A program made the translations under genes and the position numbers. A model generated the notes under the pieces. That model was not told the DNA's origin. It searched no databases and worked only from the letters and a program-made list of their open reading frames with translations. A DNA stretch of 64,000 nucleotides from Paenibacillus lutrae (lineage in GTDB: Bacteria; Bacillota; Bacilli; Paenibacillales; NBRC-103111), in assembly GCF_009757775.1 (NCBI RefSeq), contig NZ_RHLK01000003.1, positions 309,006-373,005 of the forward strand, written 5' to 3'. Shown piece by piece: positions 54,598 to 63,880 of this stretch (positions are counted from its first letter, which is position 1; the number at the start of each line of letters is the position of its first letter).

Positions 54598-55425
54598 TTA
54601 AGATAAATTAGGGCTGCGCCGGATGTGTTCGAGAACCAGACTGGCCGTTTCTTCGACTGCTCGGTTCGATACATCGATCACCTTACACCCGATTCGGTCC
54701 AATACCTTGCTTGCAAAATCCAACTCTTTTTTAATACGTTCCGCATTGGCATAAGTTGCATTGGAAGCTAATCCAAGGGTACGCAATCTTTCCCTGCGGA
54801 TCGCATTTAATTTGTCGGGATCAATAAGAAGTCCGATAACCTTATTCTTAGGTACACGGAAAATAATTTCGGGAGGCTGCATTTCAGGCACGAGCGGTAC
54901 ATTAGCCACTTTATATTTTTTGTGGGCTAAGTACATCGACAGCGGCGTTTTAGACGTGCGGGATACGCCGACCAGAACGATATCCGCTTTGACAACCCCG
55001 CTAAAGTCACGGCCATCATCGTACTTAACAGCAAACTCAATAGCTTCTACTTTACGGAAATAATCTTCATCCAGGGGATGATTCCCGCCAGGCAGATGAC
55101 TGGCTTTTCGATTGAAAGCCTTCTCGAACGTATGGATGAGCGGTCCAAGCAAATCAACGAAAGCAAACCCGGCCTGTTCAGCCCGGGTCGTTAAATAATC
55201 ACGCAATTCAGGAATAACCAGCGTAAACGCAATGACTCCCTGCTGCTTGGATACTTTATCGAGAAGCCTGTCAATCTCTTGTTTATCGTGAACAAAAGGC
55301 ACTCGTTCGATAATAATAGGCGCAGGGTAAAATTGTAAGGCAACTGCATTGACAACCGATTCGCCCGTCTCTCCAATGGCATCGGAGACCACATAGACGA
55401 TGACCGGATTGTTCGTTGAATTCAT
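54598..55425 (-). CDS. yqfL: YqfL, bifunctional kinase/pyrophosphorylase (PPDK/PEP synthase regulator)
   Basis: A 275-residue DUF299 protein that phosphorylates and dephosphorylates a PEP-forming dikinase. The N-terminus is VIVYVVSDAIGETGESVVNAVA. The nucleotide-binding P-loop is VLVGVSRTSKTPLSMYLA (about 150-167) and the C-terminal part has CKVIDVSNRAVEETAS. I start at ATG 55425 (MNSTNNPV) after GGGAGGGAAAGC; the frame is open upstream to 55566. In Bacillus yqzB/ccpN precedes it and glyQS lies before that; both are absent here. Confidence 0.93.
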   Translation of the reverse strand: MNSTNNPVIVYVVSDAIGETGESVVNAVALQFYPAPIIIERVPFVHDKQEIDRLLDKVSKQQGVIAFTLVIPELRDYLTTRAEQAGFAFVDLLGPLIHTFEKAFNRKASHLPGGNHPLDEDYFRKVEAIEFAVKYDDGRDFSGVVKADIVLVGVSRTSKTPLSMYLAHKKYKVANVPLVPEMQPPEIIFRVPKNKVIGLLIDPDKLNAIRRERLRTLGLASNATYANAERIKKELDFASKVLDRIGCKVIDVSNRAVEETASLVLEHIRRSPNLS

Positions 55426-55624
55426 AGCTTTCCCTCCCTGTACCAAATGACGGAAAGGACGACAAAAGAACCGTCGGGAGCTTCGAATGCCAAGGCATCC
55501 CGTATACGAGAAGATTAAAAACCCTTCCTCCAGTTTCACCCACGGCTTGCATCTATGAACGAGCATCCATTTCCGTATAAACCATATCCACTTACTATAG
55601 GGAATGAACTTACAAAAGTCAAAC

Positions 55625-56374
55625 CTACAAATCGTATTTATCCATCTGATCGAGGAAGCTCCGCGCTTTCCATTTAATGCCTACATGAGCATCCATATAA
55701 AGCCGCATGGAATGCTTGAGCTGCGCTTTAGTCGAGTCTTTCACGTTTACGTTTCCGATTCGGCGCAAATCAACTTGCTGCAAAAGCCTCATCAGCCTGA
55801 GGGTGCTATCCGCTACTGGGGCCGCGTAGTGATCCTGTCTGCGGCAATTGATGCAGGCGGCCCCTCCAAGACTGACACTGAATGCCGACAGCTCATCTGT
55901 ACGTTCGCAGGAAGCACATCTATCCAGAATCGGCGTATAGCCTGCCAATGCCAGCATTTTGAGTTCAAAAACATGCGCGACAATTTGCATATCCTTGTCC
56001 TGTTCAATCGCCAGTAAACCTGCTTCCAACTGGTCAAATAAGAACAAGCTGCGGTCTTCTTCTCCTAACATGCGATCGACCATTTCGACCAGATAGGACG
56101 CATACGCAGATTTGTAAAGATCTTCTCTGAGCTTATGATGAGGCTCGATGATTTCGCCACTGTTGAGTGAGGCGAGCTGCTGGCCTTGTCTGAAAAACAC
56201 GTAATCTCCATTGGTAAACAACTGGGTTACGGCACCGAGCCTGCTTTTCACTTTCTTAGCTCCGCGCGCCATAACCCCCACTTTACCGAGTTCACGCGTA
56301 TACAGTGTAATGATTTTATTGCCTTCTCCATAGTCCATACTACGAAGCACAATCCCTTGCACACGGTTCAGCAT
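55625..56374 (-). CDS. recO: RecO, DNA repair and recombination mediator
   Basis: A 249-residue protein that loads RecA with RecR. The N-terminal OB fold has GIVLRSMDYGEGNKIITLYT and GKVGVMARGAKKVKSRLG. The C-terminal part has the zinc ribbon LDRCASCERTDEL...GGAACINCR (four cysteines) and ends HVGIKWKARSFLDQM. Length is normal. It follows yqzL and era in the same direction, as in Bacillus. Confidence 0.95.
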   Translation of the reverse strand: MLNRVQGIVLRSMDYGEGNKIITLYTRELGKVGVMARGAKKVKSRLGAVTQLFTNGDYVFFRQGQQLASLNSGEIIEPHHKLREDLYKSAYASYLVEMVDRMLGEEDRSLFLFDQLEAGLLAIEQDKDMQIVAHVFELKMLALAGYTPILDRCASCERTDELSAFSVSLGGAACINCRRQDHYAAPVADSTLRLMRLLQQVDLRRIGNVNVKDSTKAQLKHSMRLYMDAHVGIKWKARSFLDQMDKYDL

Positions 56375-56429
56375 TATTCATACGCTTCCTTCCCGAAGCG
56401 TGAACCAGACTCACGTTCTTATGTGTTCC

Positions 56430-56576
56430 TCAGGCTTCTACCGGTTCCAATGCCATCCGCTCGAATGTTTCAGACTCTTCCGCACCGGTATCGGGACTTG
56501 GAGCCAAATCTTTGTAGAGCATATATGCATCTACATCTCCGGTTGTACAGAAATATTGCCACGTAAAATCTCTCAT
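56430..56576 (-). CDS. yqzL: YqzL-family small protein
   Basis: A 48-residue protein too short for many gene finders. It begins MRDFTWQYFCTTGDVDAYMLYKD, the YqzL pattern, then an acidic tail (GAEESETFERMALEPVEA). It lies between era and recO, where yqzL is in Bacillus. The ATG 56576 follows AGGAGAGGATGATCCGC. Function is unknown. The gap to recO is 55 bases. Confidence 0.88.
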   Translation of the reverse strand: MRDFTWQYFCTTGDVDAYMLYKDLAPSPDTGAEESETFERMALEPVEA

Positions 56577-56684
56577 GCGGATCATCCTCTCCTGGAATCT
56601 CAATATTGATGATTACCCTTAAGATGAGCCCGCCGAAGCAGATTATACGAAGCAATTATTGGAACAACCGCAGTCGCGGCGAAT

Positions 56685-57593
56685 TTATTCGTTACGGAAA
56701 CCCAAATCACGCAGAACACGTTCCTGGTTCCGCCAATCTTTTTTAACCTTGACCCATAATTCAAGGAATGTTTTGGATCCAAGCAGCGTTTCGATATCAT
56801 GTCTGGCCTGTTTGCCTATTTCTTTGAGCAAGGCACCACGCTTGCCGATAATGATCCCTTTCTGGGAATCACGTTCCACGTAAATAACAGCCGAAATATG
56901 AACAACCCCATTGGGTTCTACCTTCATGTCCTCGATAGCTACCGCAATGGAATGCGGGATTTCTTCCCGGGTGAGATGCAGAATTTTCTCCCTAACCAGC
57001 TCTGCACATACAAACTGTTCGGGATGATCCGTAAGCTGGTCAGCCGGGTAATATTGAGGTCCTTCCGGTAAATAACGGACAATCTGCTCGAGCATGGTCG
57101 TTACATTGTTGCCTAGAAGAGCAGATACCGGTACGATCTCCGCAAAATCATACAGATTTTTATAGGTTGTGATGATAGGCAAGAGCTGTTCCGGGTGCAC
57201 CTGATCAATTTTATTAAGAATTAGAATAACCGGTGTCTTGATGGACTTCAGCTGTTCAATGATATAGCGGTCTCCGCCGCCAATTCCTTCCGCCACATCG
57301 ACCAGGAAAAGAATCGCATCCACTTCACTTAATGTTCCGTGAGCGACTTTCATCATATAATCGCCCAGCTTCGAATTAGGTCTGTGTATCCCCGGCGTAT
57401 CAAGAAATACAATTTGCGACTGATCTGTTGTATACACGCCATGAATCTTGTTCCGCGTGGTTTGCGGCTTATCTGACATGATGGCGATTTTCTGGCCGAT
57501 AACCTGGTTCATTAAGGTCGATTTACCTACGTTGGGACGTCCAATAATAGAGACGAAACCCGATTTGAATTTTTCTTTAGTCATGCTGTTCAT
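56685..57593 (-). CDS. era: Era, ribosome-assembly GTPase
   Basis: A 302-residue GTPase binding the 3' end of 16S rRNA during 30S assembly. G1 is [12 protein letters not shown] (about 17-28), G2 includes [13 protein letters not shown]3 is [10 protein letters not shown] and G4 is LNKIDQVHP. The C-terminal KH domain has [19 protein letters not shown] and ends [28 protein letters not shown] lies three bases before ATG 57593 and 12 before ATG 57584 (MTKEKFKSG), so the exact start is unsure. The cdd gene that separates dgkA from era in Bacillus is absent. Confidence 0.96.
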   Translation of the reverse strand: MNSMTKEKFKSGFVSIIGRPNVGKSTLMNQVIGQKIAIMSDKPQTTRNKIHGVYTTDQSQIVFLDTPGIHRPNSKLGDYMMKVAHGTLSEVDAILFLVDVAEGIGGGDRYIIEQLKSIKTPVILILNKIDQVHPEQLLPIITTYKNLYDFAEIVPVSALLGNNVTTMLEQIVRYLPEGPQYYPADQLTDHPEQFVCAELVREKILHLTREEIPHSIAVAIEDMKVEPNGVVHISAVIYVERDSQKGIIIGKRGALLKEIGKQARHDIETLLGSKTFLELWVKVKKDWRNQERVLRDLGFRNE

Positions 57594-57699
57594 GTTCCTC
57601 CTATTGCTCGTAAAAGATTATTCTTCATGATATAAAAGAGCCGTGTCCACCTTAAAGTGTGACTACGGCCGTAAACATCTGCATGAGCTTCCGTGAAAT

Positions 57700-58401
57700 T
57701 CAGCTCCATCCTCGCCACATCCATGCGATCAGGGTGATGGCAATGCCGATCACAGCTCCCAGCAGCATCGAGGGCAGGGCCCTATGTTTTTTCTCTGCCA
57801 GTACCATAAGAGCAAGTCCAGCTAGAGTATAAGAAAGCAGGGTAACAATCGTTTGGCCGGACAGGGCTGAGATCAAGGTTGCCAGTGCGGTTAATACCGC
57901 CGATAGCAGACTAGGTCTCACCAGCTTACCCCTATCGCTGAAACGCGTTTCAATAACTAGAGTCACGAGCATAACGAGTGCCACTAACGTCCATACCATT
58001 CCTGGCATGTTAGCAGAAGCCGTACTTTGCGCTTGTCTCAACAACCGGTCTACCGGCCCGTAGAAGACGACTATCCCGACAACAATTGCGAATAACGCTG
58101 CCGCCAAGACGGCCCCGGCGGCTGTATCTTTAGCGATTTTGGCTAAGGGATGCTGCTCCGGCATGGCCAGATCAACCGCTTTCTCTACCGCGGTATTGAT
58201 TAGTTCGGTCATCACCACCAGCACTACGGCCAGCAGCAGGAAGAGCACGTCCCAATGAGGCAGACCTAGAATTACCGACGCGAAAAAAACTAGAAAAGCG
58301 ACAAAAAAATGAAACTTCATATTGCGCTGAGTATCAAATGCATATTTAATTCCTTCATACGCGAAGCGGAAACCCCGCAAAAAGCGGCGGAAAGAACTCA
58401 A
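57700..58401 (-). CDS. dgkA: DgkA-family undecaprenol/diacylglycerol kinase with C-terminal membrane extension
   Basis: A 233-residue integral membrane kinase; Gram-positive DgkA usually has about 120-130 residues. Residues 1-125 are the kinase: [23 protein letters not shown], the catalytic [34 protein letters not shown]. The extra residues 126-233 hold three or four hydrophobic segments ([51 protein letters not shown]). The start is TTG 58401, overlapping the ybeY stop (ATGA/TTGA type overlap). It recycles undecaprenol to undecaprenyl phosphate; the extension has no known role. Confidence 0.92.
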   Translation of the reverse strand: MSSFRRFLRGFRFAYEGIKYAFDTQRNMKFHFFVAFLVFFASVILGLPHWDVLFLLLAVVLVVMTELINTAVEKAVDLAMPEQHPLAKIAKDTAAGAVLAAALFAIVVGIVVFYGPVDRLLRQAQSTASANMPGMVWTLVALVMLVTLVIETRFSDRGKLVRPSLLSAVLTALATLISALSGQTIVTLLSYTLAGLALMVLAEKKHRALPSMLLGAVIGIAITLIAWMWRGWS

Positions 58402-58934
58402 CGGGTAAGCCCCGCTTGCTGCAGAATTTGCTCCTGCTTAGCGAACATCTGCTGTTCAGCCTCTTCATTGTCATGGTCATAGCCTACCAGATGCAGGAAT
58501 CCGTGAACAAACAGGAAACCAAGTTCACGTTCCACGGAATGTCCGTACTCCTCCGCCTGGGCAGCGGCCCGCGGCACAGAAATGACGATATCCCCTAATG
58601 GTTCTTCAAAACCTTCTTCATCTTCTGTATTCTCAGAATCAGAGGTTACATCCTCATCTTCGTCTTCCTCTTCTTCTCCGTAAATAATGGCAATCTCGTC
58701 TTCACCCTTCTCCAGCATGGCGAAAGACAAAACGTCTGTCGGGCGGTCGATGCCCCTGTATGTCCGGTTTAACTCATGTATGCTCTCATCGTCCACAAAG
58801 GTTAAAGCCACTTCTCCGTCCTCAATGCCTTCGGCCTTACCGGCCAGACGTAATAATTCCTTCAACTTGTCCGCAAATTTAGGATCAACCGGTAAAACAT
58901 CTTGTTCATCGTTCCATGCTAATACTAATGCCAC
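58398..58934 (-). CDS. ybeY: YbeY, endoribonuclease with acidic insertion
   Basis: A 178-residue metal-dependent RNase for 16S rRNA maturation and quality control. [28 protein letters not shown] and the zinc site [17 protein letters not shown] (three histidines) are intact. Between residues about 80 and 107 there is an insertion of about 25 residues made almost only of Asp, Glu and Ser/Thr ([20 protein letters not shown]). It precedes GDIVISV, so it lies in a surface loop. The ATG follows AGGAGGG. It overlaps dgkA. Confidence 0.95.
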   Translation of the reverse strand: MALVLAWNDEQDVLPVDPKFADKLKELLRLAGKAEGIEDGEVALTFVDDESIHELNRTYRGIDRPTDVLSFAMLEKGEDEIAIIYGEEEEDEDEDVTSDSENTEDEEGFEEPLGDIVISVPRAAAQAEEYGHSVERELGFLFVHGFLHLVGYDHDNEEAEQQMFAKQEQILQQAGLTR

Positions 58935-58967
58935 TACTATCCCTCCTAATTGATTCGTCTTAGACTG

Positions 58968-61202
58968 TTATTTTTCTTTGGCAGGAAGTTCGCTCGGATA
59001 CTCAATCCGTGAGTGGAAAATACCAAGCAGAGACTCATTCAGCGTCTTGGCAATGGTATCCAGTTCTTTCAAGGTGAGATCGCAATCGTTAAATTGCCCG
59101 TCGTCGAGCCTTGATTTAATAATTTTGCGCACCATCGTATCGATTTGTTCGATCGTCGGATTGCGCAGGGACCTGACAGCCGCTTCTACACAGTCCGCTA
59201 TGCCGACGACAGCCGCTTCCTTCGACTGAGCCTTGGGCCCTTCATAGCGGAAGTCTATTTCTTCGATCTCACGACCTTCTTCTTCCGCCTGTTTTCTTGC
59301 TTTGTGATAGAAGAAAGTCAGCAGTGTCGTTCCATGGTGCTGCTCAGCAATATCGCGAATCGGTTTAGGAATGTTATATTCCTTCAACATTTCCACACCA
59401 TCGCGGGCATGTGCAGTTATAATCGATTTGCTCAGAGCCGGTTCGATTTTATCGTGCGGATTCTCAATGTTCGTCTGATTCTCGATAAAATAACTCGGCC
59501 GTTTGGTCTTTCCGATATCATGATAATAAGATCCTACCCGGCATAAAAGCCCGTCTGCCCCAATCGACTCGGCAGCCGATTCCGCCAGATTCCCTACCAT
59601 GATGCTGTGATGATAAGTACCCGGAGTTTCCGTGAGCAGTTTCCTCAGCAGCGGATGATTGGGATTGGAAAGTTCTACGAGCTTCAGCGGTGAAAGGATA
59701 CCAAAAGCTGTTTCAAAGAAAGGCAGCAACCCGATCACGAATACCGCTGTAAGAATACCGCTGGCCGCTGCGAAAGAAAGCGAGAATAACATATCCCTGC
59801 GCGTAATACTGTCTTCCAGCAGGATCAGCGAAATGATCGTCATCATCGCAATAAAGGAAATGACTACCCCCGCTTTCAAAATACTTGAACGCTGGCTCGC
59901 CTTTTGAATCACAAAGACAGAAGCAAAGCAGATCACAAGCGTTACCAGACCATAACGGTAATCAAACAATTGAGTACCGTGCATATTGAAAATAATACTC
60001 GACATGATACTGAACAATACGCTCGCGACAAAAGCAAGCTGACTGTTCAGCAAGATCGTAATCAGCATGCTGCCGATTGCCACAGGCGCTAAATAACCGA
60101 TATAAGGATAGTCAGGATTCTGGCCCAGTGCCACTATTTTCATGGTCAGAATATTAATGGCAAAGATAAGCACAAACATGAGCAGCTGAGCATTGTTCGT
60201 TCTTATAGAGAGTGAGCTTTGGCGTATAAACAAATAAATCATCAGGGTTAGAATAAACACCAGAAGAATAAGACCAACATGAGGCCAATAGTTCGTCTTT
60301 TCCTTCAAAAGCTCTGCGGTTTTGAGGCGTTTATAAATCTCATCTGTAATTATATCGCCTTTACTGACAATCACATCACCCTGGTTGATATAAACAGGTT
60401 TCACAGTTTCACGCTCTTGCGCACGTTTATCTTCCGTTGCTTTCTGATCCAGAAATTTGTTCGGAGTAATAACAACTCGGACAATCTCCTGAACAAGTTC
60501 ACGCAGCGTATTCTTCGAAAGATCGGAAGAATTGACGAGCTCCGCTACTTTGGCTCTGGCCGTCTGCGCGTCCGTAACCTGATCAATCATTAGTTTGGAA
60601 ACAATTTCCCGGGTAATAGGAATCATTGCAGCCACATCTTCCTTCGTCAGACGAGGGAATTTGTAATAAACTTCTTCCGGAATCCGATACTGCTGTTCGC
60701 CTAGTTTGGTTCTTATTTCGTCAATAAAGGCCTGGTTGTCGAAATTACTGTCGCTTATACTTCTAAGAGCCTGTTTCTCTATGTCCGCTATGATGATCGT
60801 TATTGCTGTGCGATATACGTTTACCCGATCTTCAAACTTCACATCCGGATCTGCATTAATTTGCAAAATCCGGTTATAGATTGATTCCACCATAGCTTCA
60901 TTTCGAAGATTTACGACTTTATAAACCGGAGGCACCTTCTTGACCGCATCTTCCTTGGCTTTCTCCGTGGCTACTGAATTCTCAAGCTGCTTGGGCGCAT
61001 AGATGGTTCTCTCAGCAGTCGAACCCAGCGTGATATCAAATGTTTGGGGGACAAGCCTTGAGAACAACGATACGTAGCAAATCAATACAATGGCGAAAAG
61101 CAGAAGCAAGCGTGCCGGAAAACTTGTCCTCCAGCCGCTTAGCTTATTGTTATTTGTTTTGAAATCCTGCATGGTCACTTCTTTTTTCATGATGAAGGTC
61201 AT
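58968..61202 (-). CDS. pgpH: PgpH-type 7TM receptor-HD phosphohydrolase (c-di-AMP phosphodiesterase, YqfF)
   Basis: A 744-residue membrane enzyme. An N-terminal helix is followed by an extracellular 7TMR-HDED domain (about 55-295), seven membrane helices (about 310-500) and a cytoplasmic HD domain (about 525-700) with HSIMVGNLAESAAESIGA and the catalytic SYYHDIGKTKRP. Relatives hydrolyse c-di-AMP to pApA, linking wall and osmotic control. Starts at ATG 61202, 61190 or 61172 are all in frame; the ribosome site does not decide. It follows phoH by 28 bases. Confidence 0.93.
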   Translation of the reverse strand: MTFIMKKEVTMQDFKTNNNKLSGWRTSFPARLLLLFAIVLICYVSLFSRLVPQTFDITLGSTAERTIYAPKQLENSVATEKAKEDAVKKVPPVYKVVNLRNEAMVESIYNRILQINADPDVKFEDRVNVYRTAITIIIADIEKQALRSISDSNFDNQAFIDEIRTKLGEQQYRIPEEVYYKFPRLTKEDVAAMIPITREIVSKLMIDQVTDAQTARAKVAELVNSSDLSKNTLRELVQEIVRVVITPNKFLDQKATEDKRAQERETVKPVYINQGDVIVSKGDIITDEIYKRLKTAELLKEKTNYWPHVGLILLVFILTLMIYLFIRQSSLSIRTNNAQLLMFVLIFAINILTMKIVALGQNPDYPYIGYLAPVAIGSMLITILLNSQLAFVASVLFSIMSSIIFNMHGTQLFDYRYGLVTLVICFASVFVIQKASQRSSILKAGVVISFIAMMTIISLILLEDSITRRDMLFSLSFAAASGILTAVFVIGLLPFFETAFGILSPLKLVELSNPNHPLLRKLLTETPGTYHHSIMVGNLAESAAESIGADGLLCRVGSYYHDIGKTKRPSYFIENQTNIENPHDKIEPALSKSIITAHARDGVEMLKEYNIPKPIRDIAEQHHGTTLLTFFYHKARKQAEEEGREIEEIDFRYEGPKAQSKEAAVVGIADCVEAAVRSLRNPTIEQIDTMVRKIIKSRLDDGQFNDCDLTLKELDTIAKTLNESLLGIFHSRIEYPSELPAKEK

Positions 61203-61230
61203 TCCTCTCTTGCCTCTTCGTTCCCGTAAA

Positions 61231-62202
61231 TCAACCCGAAATTAGCGAGTCGTCATTATAAGCGACGATGATTTTTTGAACCAAGGAATGACGGACAACA
61301 TCCTGCTCCGCGAAGGTGATAAAACCAAGTTCTTCAATGCCGTTCAGAATGCGCTGAGCTTCAATTAAACCCGAAGTTTTGCCGCGGGGCAAATCGATCT
61401 GTGTCACATCACCGGTAACGACCATCTTCGAACCGAATCCGAGACGGGTCAGAAACATTTTCATCTGCTCGGGCGTCGTATTCTGCGCTTCATCCAGAAT
61501 AATAAACGAATCATCAAGCGTACGCCCGCGCATATATGCCAGTGGAGCGATTTCAATCAAGCCGCGTTCCAGGGATTTAGCTACCTGTTCAGGTCCCAGC
61601 ACGTCGTTAAGAGCATCATACAACGGCCGCAAATAAGGGTCAACCTTTTCCTGCAGGTCACCCGGCAAGAATCCCAGACTTTCTCCCGCTTCTACGGCAG
61701 GGCGTGTCAGTACAATCCGCTTTACTCTGGATTCCTTAAGGGCTTTTACGGCAAGAACAACTGCCAGATACGTCTTCCCCGTACCCGCCGGTCCGATCCC
61801 GAATACAATATCTTTCTTTTGTATAGTAGAAACATACTGTTTTTGTCCAATCGTTTTGACACGGATAGGCTTCCCTTTAAAAGTTGTGGTGATTTCTCCC
61901 TTGAAAAGTTCCAGCAGCTGGTCCGCTTTCATTTGTTTAGCGAGTTCCACCGCATACAGAACATCACGCTCTGTCAGCGGATATTGGTTGCGCACCAATT
62001 CCAGCAGCACTTCGAATAAGTGCTCCAATTTGCGGACTTCTTCCGCGCTCCCCTGTATCGTAAGCTCTGCATCACGCGTGAAAATCTTTGCGTTCATTTC
62101 CTGTTCGATCAGGTGCAGAAAGCGGTCCTGTGGACCGAATACGGCCTGAGCTTCCGATGTGTTAGACAACTCTAATTTAACAGTCTTTGCGTATTCTCCC
62201 AA
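61231..62202 (-). CDS. phoH: PhoH-family ATPase (YbeZ-like)
   Basis: A 323-residue ATPase without a PIN domain. It has an N-terminal KH-like part (about 1-95), Walker A FGIGPAGTGKTYLAV (about 138-152), LTRPAVEAGESLGFLPGDLQEK, Walker B SFIILDEAQNTTPEQMKMFLTRLGFGSKMVVTGD and SGLIEAQ. It pairs with ybeY in most bacteria, here separated by pgpH as in Bacillus. The start is TTG 62202, 11 bases after AAGGAG and six bases after the yqfD stop codon. Confidence 0.93.
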   Translation of the reverse strand: MGEYAKTVKLELSNTSEAQAVFGPQDRFLHLIEQEMNAKIFTRDAELTIQGSAEEVRKLEHLFEVLLELVRNQYPLTERDVLYAVELAKQMKADQLLELFKGEITTTFKGKPIRVKTIGQKQYVSTIQKKDIVFGIGPAGTGKTYLAVVLAVKALKESRVKRIVLTRPAVEAGESLGFLPGDLQEKVDPYLRPLYDALNDVLGPEQVAKSLERGLIEIAPLAYMRGRTLDDSFIILDEAQNTTPEQMKMFLTRLGFGSKMVVTGDVTQIDLPRGKTSGLIEAQRILNGIEELGFITFAEQDVVRHSLVQKIIVAYNDDSLISG

Positions 62203-62208
62203 AAGGTC

Positions 62209-63399
62209 TCATTCTCCTTGCTTTACGATAGGTTGCTCTTGCATAATAAATTCTTCTACCTCAAAATGCACTTCCATATAAACTTTACCATTCTCTGTTT
62301 TTTCATGCAAAATTTTTTCGCTGACGATGCGCGCTTCCCGTCCGCCTTCTGATAAAATATCGGCGCGGGCCTGCTCCAATCCCATTCCTTTGGCTTCGGC
62401 CGGTTCCATCTGTCGTTCAACCGTTTCCGACGCAAGAAGCTTCTCGCTCAGCCATCCCACCGGAAGCTTGAATGTGCGCCATTGCAAGGTGGTATGCTCA
62501 GGAACCGTCACGTATTGCTGGAAAGGCAGCTTGCCGTAACCGCTCACTTGAATGCCCTGGGAACCCAGAACAAGGTACCGCCGCGTTTTGCTCTCTCCCG
62601 TATAGGTCTGATAAGTCTGAACCAGCGGAACCTCAATCTTCGATACATACCAGACGATGCCTTTAACATATCCGTCCGCAACCACAATGGATTGGTGAGT
62701 TTCATCCCCGAGCGTACCTGAAATAAGCACGTCCCCTTTACGGACATATGTATTGGGCTGGACTAGCGGGCGTCCTCTCTTCGCCTGAATTTCTGTTACC
62801 ACCGCATGCTTGCCCGCTACCAGGTTACGCGGGCTCACCAGAGGCTTTTCTTCAGGTTTGTCCGCTTCGACGACCTTGATGGTTACCTGCGTCCCGTTAA
62901 TTTCAACTCCAACCCACGATGTCCCTTCCAGACGTGTCTGGAGCTGATAAGAGAGCTTCTCGGAATCCGGCATGCGCGGCTTCCACTGATAAGGATAAAG
63001 CCCCTCCTGCTTGGCTGCATCCAGAATCGCCTGTGTCCTTATTGATACGTTACCTTCGACCTTAACGTTCCAAACAAAGGAAGATAGAAAATAAAGCGCA
63101 GCGACAAACAGGACAGCGCCAATAGCAAAAGTCTTACGCTTGGACCATTTTCTCGCGGCGAAAGGAAGGCCTTCACGCTTTTGCACATGTATACGGCAGC
63201 CTGTCTCTTTCAAAAGCGGACGAAGACGCAGCGCATCCCGGCCGGGAATGCTGATCTGCACCTTGTCTTCACCTGATACCCTTATATCCCATAAAGCGAA
63301 ACCTTGTGCCAGTGCCCGGTTAATGAGTTCCGCACCACTTTTGCCCTGCACCTCAAGTCTGACATAACCCCGAATCCACCGCACCACTTCCGATTGCAC
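62209..63399 (-). CDS. yqfD: YqfD, sporulation protein (stage IV)
   Basis: A 396-residue membrane-anchored protein. The N-terminal part (about 1-90) has RWIRGYVRLEVQGKSGAELINRALAQGF, one membrane helix lies near 90-113 (FAIGAVLFVAALYFLSSFVW), and the rest is outside, rich in beta strand. It is a conserved sporulation protein of the YqfD/SpoIVFA-like type needed for a mature forespore coat or cortex. It is the second gene of the yqfC-yqfD-phoH unit. No start other than 63399 is needed. Confidence 0.93.
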   Translation of the reverse strand: MQSEVVRWIRGYVRLEVQGKSGAELINRALAQGFALWDIRVSGEDKVQISIPGRDALRLRPLLKETGCRIHVQKREGLPFAARKWSKRKTFAIGAVLFVAALYFLSSFVWNVKVEGNVSIRTQAILDAAKQEGLYPYQWKPRMPDSEKLSYQLQTRLEGTSWVGVEINGTQVTIKVVEADKPEEKPLVSPRNLVAGKHAVVTEIQAKRGRPLVQPNTYVRKGDVLISGTLGDETHQSIVVADGYVKGIVWYVSKIEVPLVQTYQTYTGESKTRRYLVLGSQGIQVSGYGKLPFQQYVTVPEHTTLQWRTFKLPVGWLSEKLLASETVERQMEPAEAKGMGLEQARADILSEGGREARIVSEKILHEKTENGKVYMEVHFEVEEFIMQEQPIVKQGE

Positions 63400-63424
63400 C
63401 CGAAGCGCCCCTTTCCAATCCGGT

Positions 63425-63703
63425 TTACGGCATATATTTGATGTCTGCTATAATCCCCTCGATCAAAACTTCCTCGGACAAAATGGCACGAATAACCAGT
63501 TCCTGACCGGTTACCTCCAGCCTTCCTTTCGTCAACTGCAGGCGCAGCATTTCGCTTGAGAAATGAAGGACGCCGCAGTGGTTCTCCACATACAGCTGGA
63601 CATTGCCAATCATCGTAATCCTCGGGATGTCTTGTACGACATCCTGAGGCAGGTCGAGCATATTGGCGGTCAGTTGCTTCCACTTTTGCGTGAGCCGGCG
63701 CAT
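63425..63703 (-). CDS. yqfC: YqfC, sporulation protein
   Basis: A 92-residue cytoplasmic or membrane-associated protein of the YabP/YqfC family. Seen are LDLPQDVVQDIPRITMIGNVQLYVENHCGVLHFSSEMLRL and LVIRAILSEEVLIEGII. In Bacillus yqfCD is under sigma-E control. The ATG follows GGGAGGGACGAGAGG. It is the first gene of the block that runs to sigA and lies 178 bases after the repeat at the right edge. Confidence 0.92.
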   Translation of the reverse strand: MRRLTQKWKQLTANMLDLPQDVVQDIPRITMIGNVQLYVENHCGVLHFSSEMLRLQLTKGRLEVTGQELVIRAILSEEVLIEGIIADIKYMP

Positions 63704-63880
63704 CCTCTCTCGTCCCTCCCAGCCATTGCCCGTCAGTGCATAAGCATGCAGGCGTATGTTCTAAAGACATGCTCTTTTAGACCGCTGCTTTTTCCAATCT
63801 ATGCGGCTCCGGAAAGTTTTATGAGCTTATTGCCTGCAATTGTTCTCTAAAAAGTTGGTGTTGGGCAAAATTTGAGTTGC

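Noticed and set aside
27445..62202. The two PhoH genes as a recent duplication
   Set aside because: One has a PIN domain and the other a KH-like N-terminus; they are the two long-separated families that occur together in most Bacillales.
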